Shown here: positions 1 through 12,300 of the stretch, piece after piece
Layout: each line of letters starts with the position of its first letter
Position numbering within the stretch: the first letter of the stretch is position 1
Assembly (NCBI GenBank): GCA_013398955.1
Contig: VWPU01004196.1
Span: 1-64,000, forward strand
Reading direction: 5' to 3'
DNA: 64,000 nt
Source of the DNA: Callaeas wilsoni
Taxonomy: Eukaryota > Chordata > Aves > Passeriformes > Callaeidae
The notes under the pieces: generated by a model
The model's input: the letters and a program-made list of their open reading frames with translations, nothing else
What the model was told of the DNA's origin: nothing
The model's database searches: none
Made by a program: the position numbers and the translations under genes

Positions 1-115
1 TCCCGCGGCCCCTCCGCCCGGCCTCCCGCCTCCTCCGAGGGTCCGTAATCCCGCGGGGCGATCGACGCGTGCCTTGCTCACGGTCACAGCACCCAGCGGA
101 ATAACGCAGCCTGGG
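1..115. other. CpG-rich edge of a possible CpG island
   Basis: The first ~115 bases are very GC-rich with many CG dinucleotides (including CGATCGACGCG near 59-69). The sequence then drops quickly to ordinary AT-rich composition. In a bird genome this usually marks the edge of a promoter CpG island or a first exon. No open frame, splice site or start codon here can be assigned to a gene, so the gene, if there is one, lies mainly to the left of the window. Confidence 0.45.
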
Positions 116-1019
116 GTTTGGGCTTCTGCTCACGGGTTTGACTGAAAATGCAATTTGGAAGGGGTTTAGGTGCACCCGCCCGAATAAGCAGTGAGCTAAA
201 GCGATGGGAACAGGGAGTGGATTTCTATTCCGGCCTTTTTTGGTGAGCCCAGTGTCTGCACCTGCAGCTATGGCCCGGGGGCTGCAGGTCCACCCACGGC
301 TGCATCCAAATTCACATTAAACTGGCAGTTAACAAAGCAATAATATAGAAATTCACGAGAAGCTTGCATTTATGAAAGTGTCCTGGCTGACACAGTTCTC
401 ACTGTTGTTTTGTATCCTGACTCAATAGCTAAACGTCCTTTCTGGCCTTGGGCACAGGGAGAAGAAGGAGGTGCTGGATACCTGTACGTGTACTGATGGG
501 TGTCTGTCAATGCATTGGGAGTGGCAGAACACAGAGGAGGGAATCACTGCCTGGAACACTGCTTCAGAGCAGCTTGGCTGGACCTGTAGTGCTTTCTCCC
601 ATCTGAGGGGAAGCAATGTCCTTCCAGGCTGCAATAGGGGATGCAGAGGGCTTCCCCACGCCTCCTGCCTCCACTTTTCTTCATTTCCCCCCATCTAGTT
701 AGGCTTTCTGCAAAATAGAGAAGAAACCCCCTGCAAGAGGGAGCTGGCTGTTGGAGGGGTATTGCCAAGAAGGGTTCATTTGCCTTATGGCAGGGGCAAA
801 CTCCTGCATAAAATTACCTGTCCCATATGTTTCTTACCCAAAGCAAATAGCTTAGAGTGCCTGGCATGCTTTGTGACCATGCTGTGCACAGGCTGAGCCT
901 CCTCTTAGAAGCCTCAATACAAAAGTTACGCCAGTGTAAGGAGCATGAAGGGATTTCCCCCTGTCCTTCCATCACAGATATATTACCAAATGCCTTGCTG
1001 CAGACAGAGTTACATTGTG
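116..1019. other. Non-coding stretch, nothing recognised
   Basis: This stretch has mixed composition. The short overlapping frames on both strands (for example 422-768) lack splice signals or family motifs and look like chance frames. No repeat family was recognised. Confidence 0.4.
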
Positions 1020-1172
1020 GGAAATGTGTTGAGTCACCATCCCTAGAGGTACTTAAAAGATTCGGAGTTTAGGGACATGGTTTAGTGCTGGAATCGGTAG
1101 TGCTGGATTCACAGCAGGACTTGATAGTCTTAAAGGTCTTTTCCATCGTAAAAGATACTATGTTTCTCCATT
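1020..1172 (+). mobile_element. CR1 LINE 3' fragment, degraded
   Basis: The segment follows the 3'-end pattern of avian CR1. It has a 'ccatccctagaggtacttaaaag' like stretch, then 'ggacttgatagtcttaaaggtctttt', then a TTTCTATGAA-like remnant of the terminal repeat. It is heavily diverged and truncated at the 5' side, as most CR1 copies are. Confidence 0.7.
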
Positions 1173-4100
1173 TCTATGAATTGTTTCTCCAACAAGCCCC
1201 CTATTTCTCTGCTATATTTGATAATTAGTGACATATTGTGTCCCTTTTGGCTGCTTGCCCACTTCCCTTGACAAGTGCAGAGCTTGCATGTAATGCTCAA
1301 AGAGTCTTATGCAATTATTTCGGTTTGTGTTGTCTCTCTTTTCCTTGGTTGGGAATTGCTAGTGAACACAGTGCCTTCAGGCTGTAATTTCCTGTTGCAT
1401 ATTTTCTGAAACCATGTGAGGGATTGCTCCTGATGAGCTTTCCAGGAGCCTGCTACAATTGAACTTGTCTAATTATCAGCCAGTTTAGCCTTCAGCTTCT
1501 TGCCACCCTTTTCCTCTTGTCGTTCAGGATTGTTTTATTTTCCCCTCCTGGGATTTGAGTGCTAATATGGATCATGGAGTCTCTGACAGTAGGTGTCACA
1601 AGTTTGTCTGGGTTAGCACAGAAAAATGTCAGGAAGAGAGGGCTCTGAGCAGTAGGGGTGCTTCACAAAGGGTTTATACGGTGCCTATATCCTAGGCCAG
1701 GGCTTACCAGAGGATAGTCCAGGAGACAGCGATGACTGTTCATGAGAGTGTATCACCCTTATGCTACTCTTCAGTAAAGACATGATCTAGTGGGCAGAGG
1801 TCATTGTGAAATTCCTAGGGCTGAAGGTGGCAGGTGGCTCAAAGAATGTGGGAGGATTGAGAGAAATGTCAGCAGGACTTCAAAGGATTGTTCTGTGCAT
1901 ATCTGGTTCATGCGGCGGAGCAGATGGAGGAGATGCCCCAGCTGTGCCTGAAGTGAGTTGAGTGCTCTTAGGGCTAGAAACATCATTCAGCAACACAGAG
2001 CTGGTTTTGACAGACCTGTGGACCCATACACCCTGCCTACCACACAGTCAGCTGGAAGGTACATCTTTTCAAGGAACCTGCTCATAATTTCTGGAGGCTG
2101 CTTTATTCCTGAGCGAAGCAGTGTTCACTGCCGTGTATGCAGGTGTGTTTCTATGAGCTTTCTCCTTAGCTCAGCTGCCTGTTCTCCCACCCTCCTGGGT
2201 GCCGTGCTTCAGGTGTTTGTGGGGCCATGCTCCAGGCTGCAGAAGCCTCATTAGGAAGAGTCAGCCTGAAGGTGATGCTTTCCTTTTTTTCTGAGGACTT
2301 AGGTAGAAAAAGGCAATTTATGACTGTGTTTGTGGAGCTGGGCATCTATCCAAAGGAGGATGTTGGGAATCTTGCCCAGGTTTTATGTGGTGTAAGTGGC
2401 CAGGAGTGGTCCGTAAGAGCTTTGAATTCCCCTCTTCTGACTGCTGAGATATTTCCTCCCCAAAACTTCAACTGGCACTGTGGCACCCTCAGGGTCTGCA
2501 GCCAGTGTGGGTAAGGAGAGGTATTGCCATGAACTCCCGCAAGCACCACGGTCTCCTGGATGCTCTGAGGGAGGCTATGGTATTCAGAGCTTTCAAAGAC
2601 CAGAGGCAGCTTGAAAGATCATCATTCTTTTCCTCAGGCCCTGGACTGCAAGCTTTGTGTTGTTACAAGGCTCTGTTTAATATTGCTGTGCCTTTACAAG
2701 TAAAAACAGGGTCTGCTTGCTGGCATGGTACCTTTCACACAGCATCTCTGTCCTCCTCCTCCTTCAAATAATAGGATTTAATGAGCAGAACTGAGTATTT
2801 GTGTTTATGTATAAAACTTTCCATGCATTTATTAAGGAGGTGTCCAAAAGCTTTAGAAAAACAAGGAAAAATTTCTTTTCTTTCTCTGTCTTCTAAATGT
2901 TTATAAAATTGAATTCCAGAACAGTTCAGTGATTGTTCCTCTCTTGCTATAACTGGTTTCAGTGTGCCACTGTACTCAGAAAAATATATTATATATGTTA
3001 GCAATTGTTTCTCTATGCCCAGCACAATAGCCGAGGAGTTAAAATTGCTAATGATCTTTCCAGCAGCCCAGCTATTTTTCAGCTGCTCACTGAGGCCATT
3101 AATCAACATACTCAGGACCGCTTGAGCAACATTTGCTAGCAATTAACCTATGGGTATGGGATTTTTTTTCTTGCTATTACGTTTCTATTCTAGTCTGCAT
3201 TTCAAATAAAAGATGTATCCTAACACTGCTTTTGCTAATTGAAGAGTCTAGAAAACAAAAGTTCTCAGGGCTACATGGACCAGCTTGATATGAGTAAAGA
3301 GGGCATCCAATATGCTGGGAAAATGTTGCATTAAATACTTTCTCAGATTGCTCTACATTAACTGATCTCTCGCTTTCTACTTGTTCTTCCTAATATTATG
3401 TAGGTGATAGAACGGACATCCGAGATTTGTTGCTTTTAGTTGCTACTTATTGAAATACTCCCTTGGGGAGAAAAGGAAATGTGTGCGTGTTCCACTGCCC
3501 CACTGTTTCTCTGTTCTCATTCCTCAAGCATTGAGTAGTGGTATCACCTCATTTTTCACTAGCAAGATGAAGGACCAAAATATTTCTTGTATTACTGAAG
3601 TGGTGTCAGCGAAGTTACACCTGGAGAAATCTCCACCTCTAATATATTCTACTCTCTGCAAAATTTATTTGACTGGAAAGCGTTACTGTGTGACTTAGTA
3701 GAGTTTCTTTATGTCACAGAAGAAAGGAAAAAGACAGTTAGTGAGAAATGGAAGAAACAGTTTTCCTCCAAAATTATTGCTGGGGACTTTTCTACTTAGC
3801 AGGACTTTTGAGATGGCAAATTAAAGATGTCCAAAGGAACAAACGCACCGTAAGCAAAGCTGCTGCAGTATCCTACCTGTATGGATATGGCTGCAGAGGA
3901 CCAGTACCTCCCATCCCAGCATGCACTGGCAGTTCTATATGGAGATGGTCAGGAAGCCTTGACGTTGCCTAAAGCTGGAGTAATGTTAAATCCTGCAACT
4001 GTGATCAGAAGCAGCTTAGCTAAAGTAGCACACGCACCAATGGCCAGGTGACACCAGCAGACCCACTTCCATTAGCCTTGGTGAGCAATGAAGGGAGGCT

Positions 4101-7072
4101 TTCCTATCTGGAAAGGAGTATTTTTCATGTCTGCATCCTTCTGCTGGTGGTATTTCAGAAGTGCAACAGGAAATGGTGCAGTCCTCTAGCACAGCCAGTA
4201 GTAGCTTTGGATCCTGGCAGCAGAGGAAGGGCTAGTAAAAGAATTAAATTACATGCCATGCTTCAGAGCCTGTTTGCATCACTAATATACACTTCTTGGT
4301 TAATAATGAAGACAGGAGGGTAGAATAAACTATTACTAAAGTATCCACATCAGAATTACTTAATTTTCTTGTCAACCCAAAGTTTCATGTTTGATGTTCA
4401 TTTTCCTTCATCCCAGATCCTGCAGGGAATGTGCTCATGCTCCATCTCAGGTTAGACTGAAATCCGGCATCACCAATTTTGGCAACATTTGTCATCCGGC
4501 CATGCAATTCTAATACGCAGGACTGTAAGAGAAGCCTAAATATAGTGATTCTCTTGGCCCTTATTTATATCAGAGACAATGCCAGTTTCTAGCCCACATC
4601 ATTGTGGGGGAAGGAGGCTTCAACATGTGACACAAAAGCAAACAAAAAAAAATGTCTCTCAACACATTTAACATAATGCTCTTGCTTTCTTTTGGAGTAT
4701 GACTCATGTGTTTTAAATGATTAGTAGAGCCTCAACTTCAATCCCCACTCAAAATAGCCCTGTTACCTCTGATAAGAGAGGAGGATGTCACTTTACTGAG
4801 TGTGGCGGCCCTTCTTATCCGCACCGGAATGAAAAAGCAGGCAAAAAGTGGGCAGGCCACATGCTTGAAAAAGAGACAGTTTAGTTCCTCTGAGCTCATT
4901 TAATAACTTCAGCTCTGGGGAGTGTGAGATTTTGGGCTGAGGGACAGACCTTTCCAAGAGAGCAGTACAAGCTGAGTTAAAGAAAGAGGAGCTGGCACCA
5001 GGTCTGAGTTTAATGCAACCTAATTGAAATTAAGAGTGGTTGGAAATGTGTTTGGTTATATTCTGCAGGCAATGAAAGGCCATTTTCCTAAAAATGCTAT
5101 CTTAATGATTTGCCCAATTTATATTCTTGTCTTTTCATTTATTAGTTACCTAAACCTTATAAAGCAGAGCTTTCTCCATCCTCATGAGGCAGGTATGTAT
5201 ACAAATGGCAGGTACTGATGAAATGTTTACTGAAAAGATTAGCTTGTCAATGAGTCAAAGGATGGATATTGATCCCCCTTCTATGTTTGTCAACCTGTAA
5301 CCTGTTTAAGAAATGGCCTACAGCAATGAAATCCAATCAAGCACTCTCTGCAGCTCCAGTTTTCTTGTAATATAGGGAGGGGATTCAATCACAATAAAGG
5401 AAATGAACCACTTATCATATAAATGAGGGTAAGGCAATTAACAGGTTACAGGTTCCAAGTGAGGAGAGTTCCGACGGCAATACAGGATTAAACAATGGCT
5501 ATGCTGTACACCTGAGCTTTCCTGTGGTCTTTCTACAGGGAAGGGTTGTTATGTGGCAAAATACGTTGCAATGTTGAGTTAACAGGTCTAACAGGACAGA
5601 GCACACTGTGTGCCTCCCCTATACCACTGCTTGATAACTTTGTAATGGAAATGTTTTCAGAGGTGGCCAAAGCAGTCTTCTAAGTAATTAATACCACTTG
5701 TCCATAGTGGTGTCCATAGGGCCACCTTGGCCAGAATTTTTTAGCTTTATGACAGTTGTGAGAGTTTGCAGAACTTTTATTTTATTCAACATCAGAAGAA
5801 AATTTTCTATAATGATCCTCCTACCCTCACCTCCCCCCAGTAACATGTCTCAGGTCCACTCTGTGTTTAAGACAAGTGTTGGAACGACCACACTGCAGGT
5901 ACAGCCTTCAATAGCCTGTCTTTATTTATTTGCATGAATAAATGGAGGGCAGCATGATCTACAGATAGGCTGATGTGGACTCTCTCTTCCCTCCAGCAGA
6001 GAGGATATCCACGTACAACACCTAGTTTGTAGGTCAGACCCCTGCCCTGAAATAGAGAACAGAGCTGATATTGAGGCATTTGCCATTTGAGACAAGCGAT
6101 CAATCAGCTTGCATTCTAGGAGTTTCTTTATCCAGAAATACAATCCCAGACTTTGCTGGGAAAAGAAGAGATCAAGTAATTTTTCCATTAAAGGTTTAGG
6201 TCTTGGTACTTGCAGTGGGTCGAGTTTGGCTGGATATCAGGTTGCCCACCAAGCTGCTCTCTTACTCCCCCTACTCAGCAAGACAGGAAGGGAAAATAGG
6301 ACAAAAATCTCATGGGTCAAGGTAAGGACAGGAAGATATTATTCTATCCAGAAGCTTGAAATGTAAATCCAATACAGTACTCCAGCCTTTTCCAGCTAAA
6401 AAATTGTGTCACTGCAAGCACTGCATGCAGTGCTTAACCTAGAGAAAGTTATCTTTCTAATCTTCTATCTTTTTCTTTTCTAAATAATATTCTTCCTAAT
6501 AGATACCTTTATTGCTTCAAATGTGCACTGAAATAGACTTCATTAGATAAGCAGCCTTCAGAGAGGAGGTCAGTGGAAGATTATGCATGGCAGTCATCAA
6601 ACTGTGAGAATTCAGTGGACTCGTGGACTGGGGGAAGGCGAGGAGATACACAGTCCTCAATCCCTGCTCCTGTGTCAGCCAGACCACGGCAGCTTGTCTG
6701 GTCTCCCCAACGGTCTCTACGTTCAACCAACTCAGCTGAAGGGTCAGAGAAGCCACAGCTGATCTAAAAGCCTTTCTGAAAAAGTAGCTTGCATTGATCT
6801 GCCAGTGTGGCCCCTGGCCAGGAAGGAGAACAAGCTCTCGTGGCAGTCTGCCAGCAGTGGGGGGTTAGCTTAAACTTTCCGGCAATTTACCTTGCTGAAG
6901 TAAATTGTGCTTTAAATATTAGGGGTTGCTGTAGGTGAGCAGTTACTGTGTTCCTTAGACATATCCACCCTTCCAGTGATGACTACTGCCATGTTTATCC
7001 CCTTCCAGTTCCATCCTCAAAAATGTCTTTCCAGTGGTGTAGAGAGTCCTTGAACATTGCCTCTTCTTTCAT
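1173..7072. other. Gene-poor intergenic DNA
   Basis: No supported gene or repeat was recognised in these 5.9 kb. The longest frame is a 135-residue minus-strand frame at 2735-3142. It has no recognisable domain and no promoter or splice context, and it is rich in residues expected from AT-rich DNA. Confidence 0.4.
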
Positions 7073-7362
7073 AGATTAGAATCACAGCATGGCTTGGGTT
7101 GGAAGCGACCTGAGAGATATCTCGTTCCAATCCCCCTGCCATGGCCAGGGACATTTTCAACTAGACCAGCTTGCTCATAGCCCCATGTAGCCTGGACCTG
7201 AACGCTTCCAGGGATAGGGCATCCACAACAACTCTGAGCAACCTGTTCCAGTGCTGCACCACCCTGAAAGCGCAGAATTTCTTTTTAATATCTTATCTAA
7301 ACCCACCCTCTTTCAGTTTAAACCTCTTTCACCATGTCCTATCACTAGATGCCCTTTTAAAA
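7073..7362 (-). mobile_element. CR1 LINE 3' fragment
   Basis: Read on the minus strand this is a CR1 3' region. On the plus strand it begins 'tagaatcacagcatggcttgggttggaag' and continues with 'cagcttgctcatagccccatgtagcctgg' and 'ctgagcaacctgttccagtgc', which are the reverse complement of typical CR1 3'-UTR blocks. It is about 290 bp long and lacks the coding part. Confidence 0.88.
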
Positions 7363-9221
7363 AGTCACTATTAAAAGCAAAATAATAATTTAATTATTAG
7401 AATTAGTAAAATCAATGACTGGAGCTATTTCTTGTGAGCTTGAAACCTTAGATTTGTGACTTGGACTGACTCAGACAGCAGGAATAGGATCTCAGTTAAA
7501 AGTAACTTTTAAAAGTTCGAAATAAAGGGCTAAATCTTTCATGTGCAATGATGCTAAATTTTTCATAAGTAAGAAATTTCATGGGAAATAAAATGCTGAA
7601 ATGAAGCTGTGACATGGTGGCTCATCTTCCTAAGTACAACAACAACTATGCCCAAAAATTAGTGTAGATATTGGAATTCTCAGGGTAGAGTCAAACCCTT
7701 TAAGGTTTTTATGGCATTATCTTGCCATGCAGACACCTTGCTGGTACCAGTACCATCTGGTCTGCTGTTCCAGGTGGAGGTGTCTGCTACTCATTTGCAG
7801 GAGAGAGGAGAATCATCTGGTTCCCTCTCTTCTCCCGATACCACATCCCCCAGAGATTTACTGTCTGCTTTGTTAATGATTAAGAGCTAACTACAGAAGG
7901 GCACGTATCAAGTATGGACATATTATGTTGTGCCAGAATTGAGGAGGAAGCCTCAGGCTTGTGTCTCATGTGCCTCTCTCCAGTATTAATCTTCTTAGTA
8001 CATGAAATATTTTTCACCAATACATAACCTCACTTATTACTTCCTGCCATTAAGTGCAGCAAATACTCAGACACTCTTCTGGAACATCTCCAAATGAAAT
8101 CTCAGAGTCATTACATTAACCTTTTCCATTACAGAGCAGAAGGAAATTAGCTATTGGCACACACAGAAATACTTAGAAAGTGGTACGATATTTCGCATAA
8201 TTGTATTTTTATACTTTCCAACAATGCAAGGAGTTAAACGAAAGCGTTAAAAATCCTGCATGCTTCATTAAAAACTCTCAATTTCTCTATTTTCAGCAAA
8301 ATAAGCCATCAGTGTTAGATTCTATAATTGACACCATTGCTTAGGGAACAAACCTATGAATCTTATTAGAGACAAATTCATTACTTTAAGTCCACCCTTA
8401 GGATGCAGAGCTCATAAAAGAAACCTCTGGAGGGTTCAGCTTAGGGGATGAGATGATTTCAGGCTGCAAATCTACAGATTTGCTGTAATTAACCTGAACT
8501 AATTATTGTCAGGCGATGGGTCAGACATCCTGGATAAAAGCCCCTGACTGGTTTTGTGGTCTACTGGGTTTTCAGCAAGAGAGCTGCTTGTTAAACAAAG
8601 AAAAAGTACTGAAAGCACAGCCCTATATATTCTTAAAGTAAAATAAATCTTTCCACTGAGAGAGAATACCAGAGTCTATTTAAAATTCACAGTCAATTGG
8701 CACACTGAAATGTATCAATGTTTAATACTTTTGTTAGCTATCTCACTGCAGGCAACCATCACTAGCAATGGTAAGAAACAACTCCTGAGTGGGCTACACT
8801 GCTCTCCCTCCACAAGAAGAGAATGCCCGCCTGCCTGCTTTTACAAATATCATGAGAAGGGATCCATTAAACAAATCTTTGTGCACTGCAGGTACATGTT
8901 ATAGTCCTGTAATGGATGCTGCCCTGTCACTATTCTGCTGCTGCTTTCAAGGGGTAAGACAGACGCATGGGTGCACCTACAGAAGCTTCCACGGCTGGCG
9001 TAGGGCAGAAGGAGCTGACTGGCCTCTATAGGATATGCTGATTACCCCGTAATACAGATTACACAGACTGACTTCTCACAGTTTCAAAAAGCAGTGGCTA
9101 TCTTTACCAAGAGTGGAAGAACTGTTTAATCTTACTGTTTCAAACACAGATTTTTGTATGCATTTAAATTTCTAAATTCTGTTGAAATCAGTGGCCATGA
9201 TGTGAAAATATTTTGAGGTCT
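7363..9221. other. AT-rich intergenic DNA
   Basis: No gene or repeat was recognised. The subregion at about 8040-8560 is AT-rich with many TAAT-type motifs and no repeats. It could be conserved regulatory DNA, but that cannot be told from one sequence. Confidence 0.35.
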
Positions 9222-9330
9222 CTCCATCCTTTGAAGTTTTCAAGACTCGGCTGGGCAAAGCTGATGTGATCAAGTTCCACCTTGAGTGGGACATGACCTT
9301 CAGAAGTGCTTTCTGGCCAGCGTTTCTAAC
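9222..9330 (+). mobile_element. CR1 LINE fragment, short
   Basis: The stretch 'tttcaagactcggctgggcaaagc' followed by 'cttgagtgggacatgaccttcagaagtgc' matches the CR1 3' region in order and orientation. The terminal 8-bp-type repeat is not visible, so both ends are eroded. Confidence 0.65.
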
Positions 9331-12300
9331 CCAGTGTGGTTAAGACATAAGGAGAACTCTGTGCTCAGGTGCTGTACTTTCTCAGAAGGAGATGCTTATT
9401 GGCTGCCCCTTGCTGAGGAGTTCTTTTCCCTTCAGTCCAAAGGTCCAATGCCATGGCTTTTTCTCTTGTAAATACACATCCTACCTTCCCTCTCACCTCT
9501 GATAGTGTTTCTTGGCAGATCATCACATATTTTTACTGTATGTTTCACTGATACTGGGCAATTTGTTTTCCATTTCCTCAGGGTGTCTCTGATGCTGTGG
9601 GACTGAGTTTCTAACAAGGGACTCCCAACAAGGGAAGCCTCATACGATTGCAGCACAGCTAGGGCTGATCTTGGCGGTGATCACCTACAGACCCTGGGGC
9701 ACACCAGTGAGGGAACACAGGGTCGAGCTGTGGGGATCGTCAGTGGCTCTTGTCATGTGAGGGACTTAAAATATCTTTAGTGACATTTTAATGTGACTTA
9801 AATGACATTAATTTTGAGCCACTGTGACTCTCTAGGGAAAAAAGGTTCTGTGTCAGTGCCACCTGATAAATCCCAGGTCCTTCCTCTGCTGAATGGCTGT
9901 GGAGTATCTTCAGGTTCCTCCAAATGACTTTCTGCCTCATAGGAGTATTGTGAGTGTAAGGTATCACATCTGCTAACCTAATGGGCTCCATCAAGCTTCA
10001 GAGGTCTTGAAATCGAAAGAAATTGTGACTAGAGCCTTTTTTTTTTAATCTTCTGTGTATTACATTGATGAGTTTGTTATTGGTTTTCACTATTTGTATT
10101 TCATTATCTTTTTTCCATCATTAGCAGTTTTCCTACTGGTATAAAGACATTCCCTAGCAAGCAGAGGGTTTAAAATTACTGGTAGAAATAGCTGGAAATC
10201 TAAACAGTTGAACTGAAGGAAAGTATGGGAGGGATTGATACTGAGCATAACACTACTTTTAGGTGGAGGCAGCACATAAGCTCGTCCATAGATCTGAATG
10301 TTCTAGGTGAAATGATCCTTGCAATCAAAGTCAGAAGTTATTCATTACCTGAAACAGATCTTAAAATGTACAAGTAGCAGCATTTAAATCCTACTAACAT
10401 TCTGCAGGAGGCAGTTCTTGAAGTACATCAGGTTCTCAGGTTTTGTGTTTTGTGAGGACATCCTGCAAACTAAGAGCATTAAAATATCCTCCCTCAAAAG
10501 ATTATGAAGATGCGTCGTTTTTTTTTTTTACCTTTTCTAACTTAAATGTTTTCATTTTGCCACCAAATAAACAAAGTTCTCCTAGATTTTGCTCACTCAG
10601 GCCTGCACACAAGCAGTGAGATGCACATGTCCTCAAAGTGTGGGCAGAGGTCCCTCTGTGTGATCTGGAGGATGAGGGGCTCTGGCTGCAGAGTCCTCGC
10701 TGCACTTCAGGGGTCGGCAGAGCCTGGTTGTCAGGAGGGGCTTTGTTGAATGGGTCTGTCTGAGCTCCTGAGGATCAGTACTTAGTATAAGATAACCTTT
10801 TTCTTCTGAACGTTTCCTGTTTAATCCTCTGACGCTGTAAATATCAAGCATTAGTTTGCTACGCATTGTTTCTGTTTCTTGATTTGGACATCTCTGTAAT
10901 AACGTTGCATCTTCCTGTTGGGAGAGCAGGGAGAGCAATGCCAGGTAAAATGTGCCTTTTTGCCATCCTTCCACCCAGGTCCACAGCTGACCCAGCTGTA
11001 CTTTAGCCTTACCCAAGCACTAGACTTCTGCTCTTGGTGTAAACAACACCTTCATCAATGTTAACACGCTCGCCCACTGTTGTCTGCCCTGTTTACACAT
11101 AAAACCTGCTCCTCTAGCAACAGGAGGAAAGCCTCCAAAACCCTCACTTCACTGCCCTGGTCAGCTGTGCCTGGTGCTTCAGGTGTGACTTTTTGAGAAC
11201 TGCTCTTTCCCTCATCAGCATCAACTTAGGGTAAAAGCATTCCAAGCTTGCTCTGTGCCTGTTTATGACAAATACTGCAAATAAAAACCACTTGCCAGTG
11301 AATGGAAAATCCTAACTGCGGCAGGAAAAGCTGCAGTTATCATGCATCACCACTGTATGCCACTACAGACTAATTACTCTAGTGGATCCGAGATGAGACA
11401 CCGCTACAGCAGACCCTCAAGAAACACTTAGTTAATATTAAATTGTAATCCTATTACCTTTAGATGTTCTCAGTGCTATTAATCTCACAGTTTCCAAGTC
11501 AGTAGTTTAAAAACAGATTATCTGAAAATCACAATGCCGTTAACCTCTTTGTGTATATACCATTTTTAAGTACAGGAGCCAAGAAGAGTAAAAATAATAA
11601 TAAATTTATATTTTCAGTATCTTTCTGCTTAAGAATATTTCACATATAATTTAAAATTCATCAAAAAAGCACCAACCATGGAAAAGATTATTTTCATAAT
11701 CTGTTTATGGTAAAGATAAAATAAACATGAATAATCAGAAATTAATTATCTCATTCACTGTCTTTCATAAGTACTCTATTGGACTGGTACAAAATTACCT
11801 TCAGATTTATATCCTTGCACTAAAAAGTGTAAATAAAATGCACTACAGAAGAATTATTGGTTTGGTATCTTGAAATAGGTTTCTAGAGTTAATTTACACC
11901 CTAATAAAATTTTTGTTGAATTTTTGTTGTCTTCGCAACACAAACTACCGTGCTGAAGTAAAAATTAACTTCTTGCTGACAGAACATGAAGAACTTCTTA
12001 AGCATTTGTTTATAAATGCTTCAGTAAGATTATAAGTGCATAAGTTAGCTCTTACATGCTTCTTGAATCATATCCTAAATTTGGTCTCTGTTTCTATTGC
12101 TTTCTCCTACAGGATTGAAATCTTAAAACATATTTTCCTTTTTGGTTTCTTCTGTTTTCTGATTGTTATCATTCATTGTTTCTATATCTGGTTATTAACA
12201 GATTTTTCTGTCTCTATAAACTTCTATTCTTATGCTTTCCTCAGTTTATTCTGTCTGCAGTTTAAACAATTCTTTGCTCTAGAAAAAATCCTGTAAGATG

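Noticed and set aside
2735..3142. 135-residue minus-strand open frame
   Set aside because: There is no recognisable family, promoter or splice context, and its length is compatible with chance in a 64-kb six-frame search.
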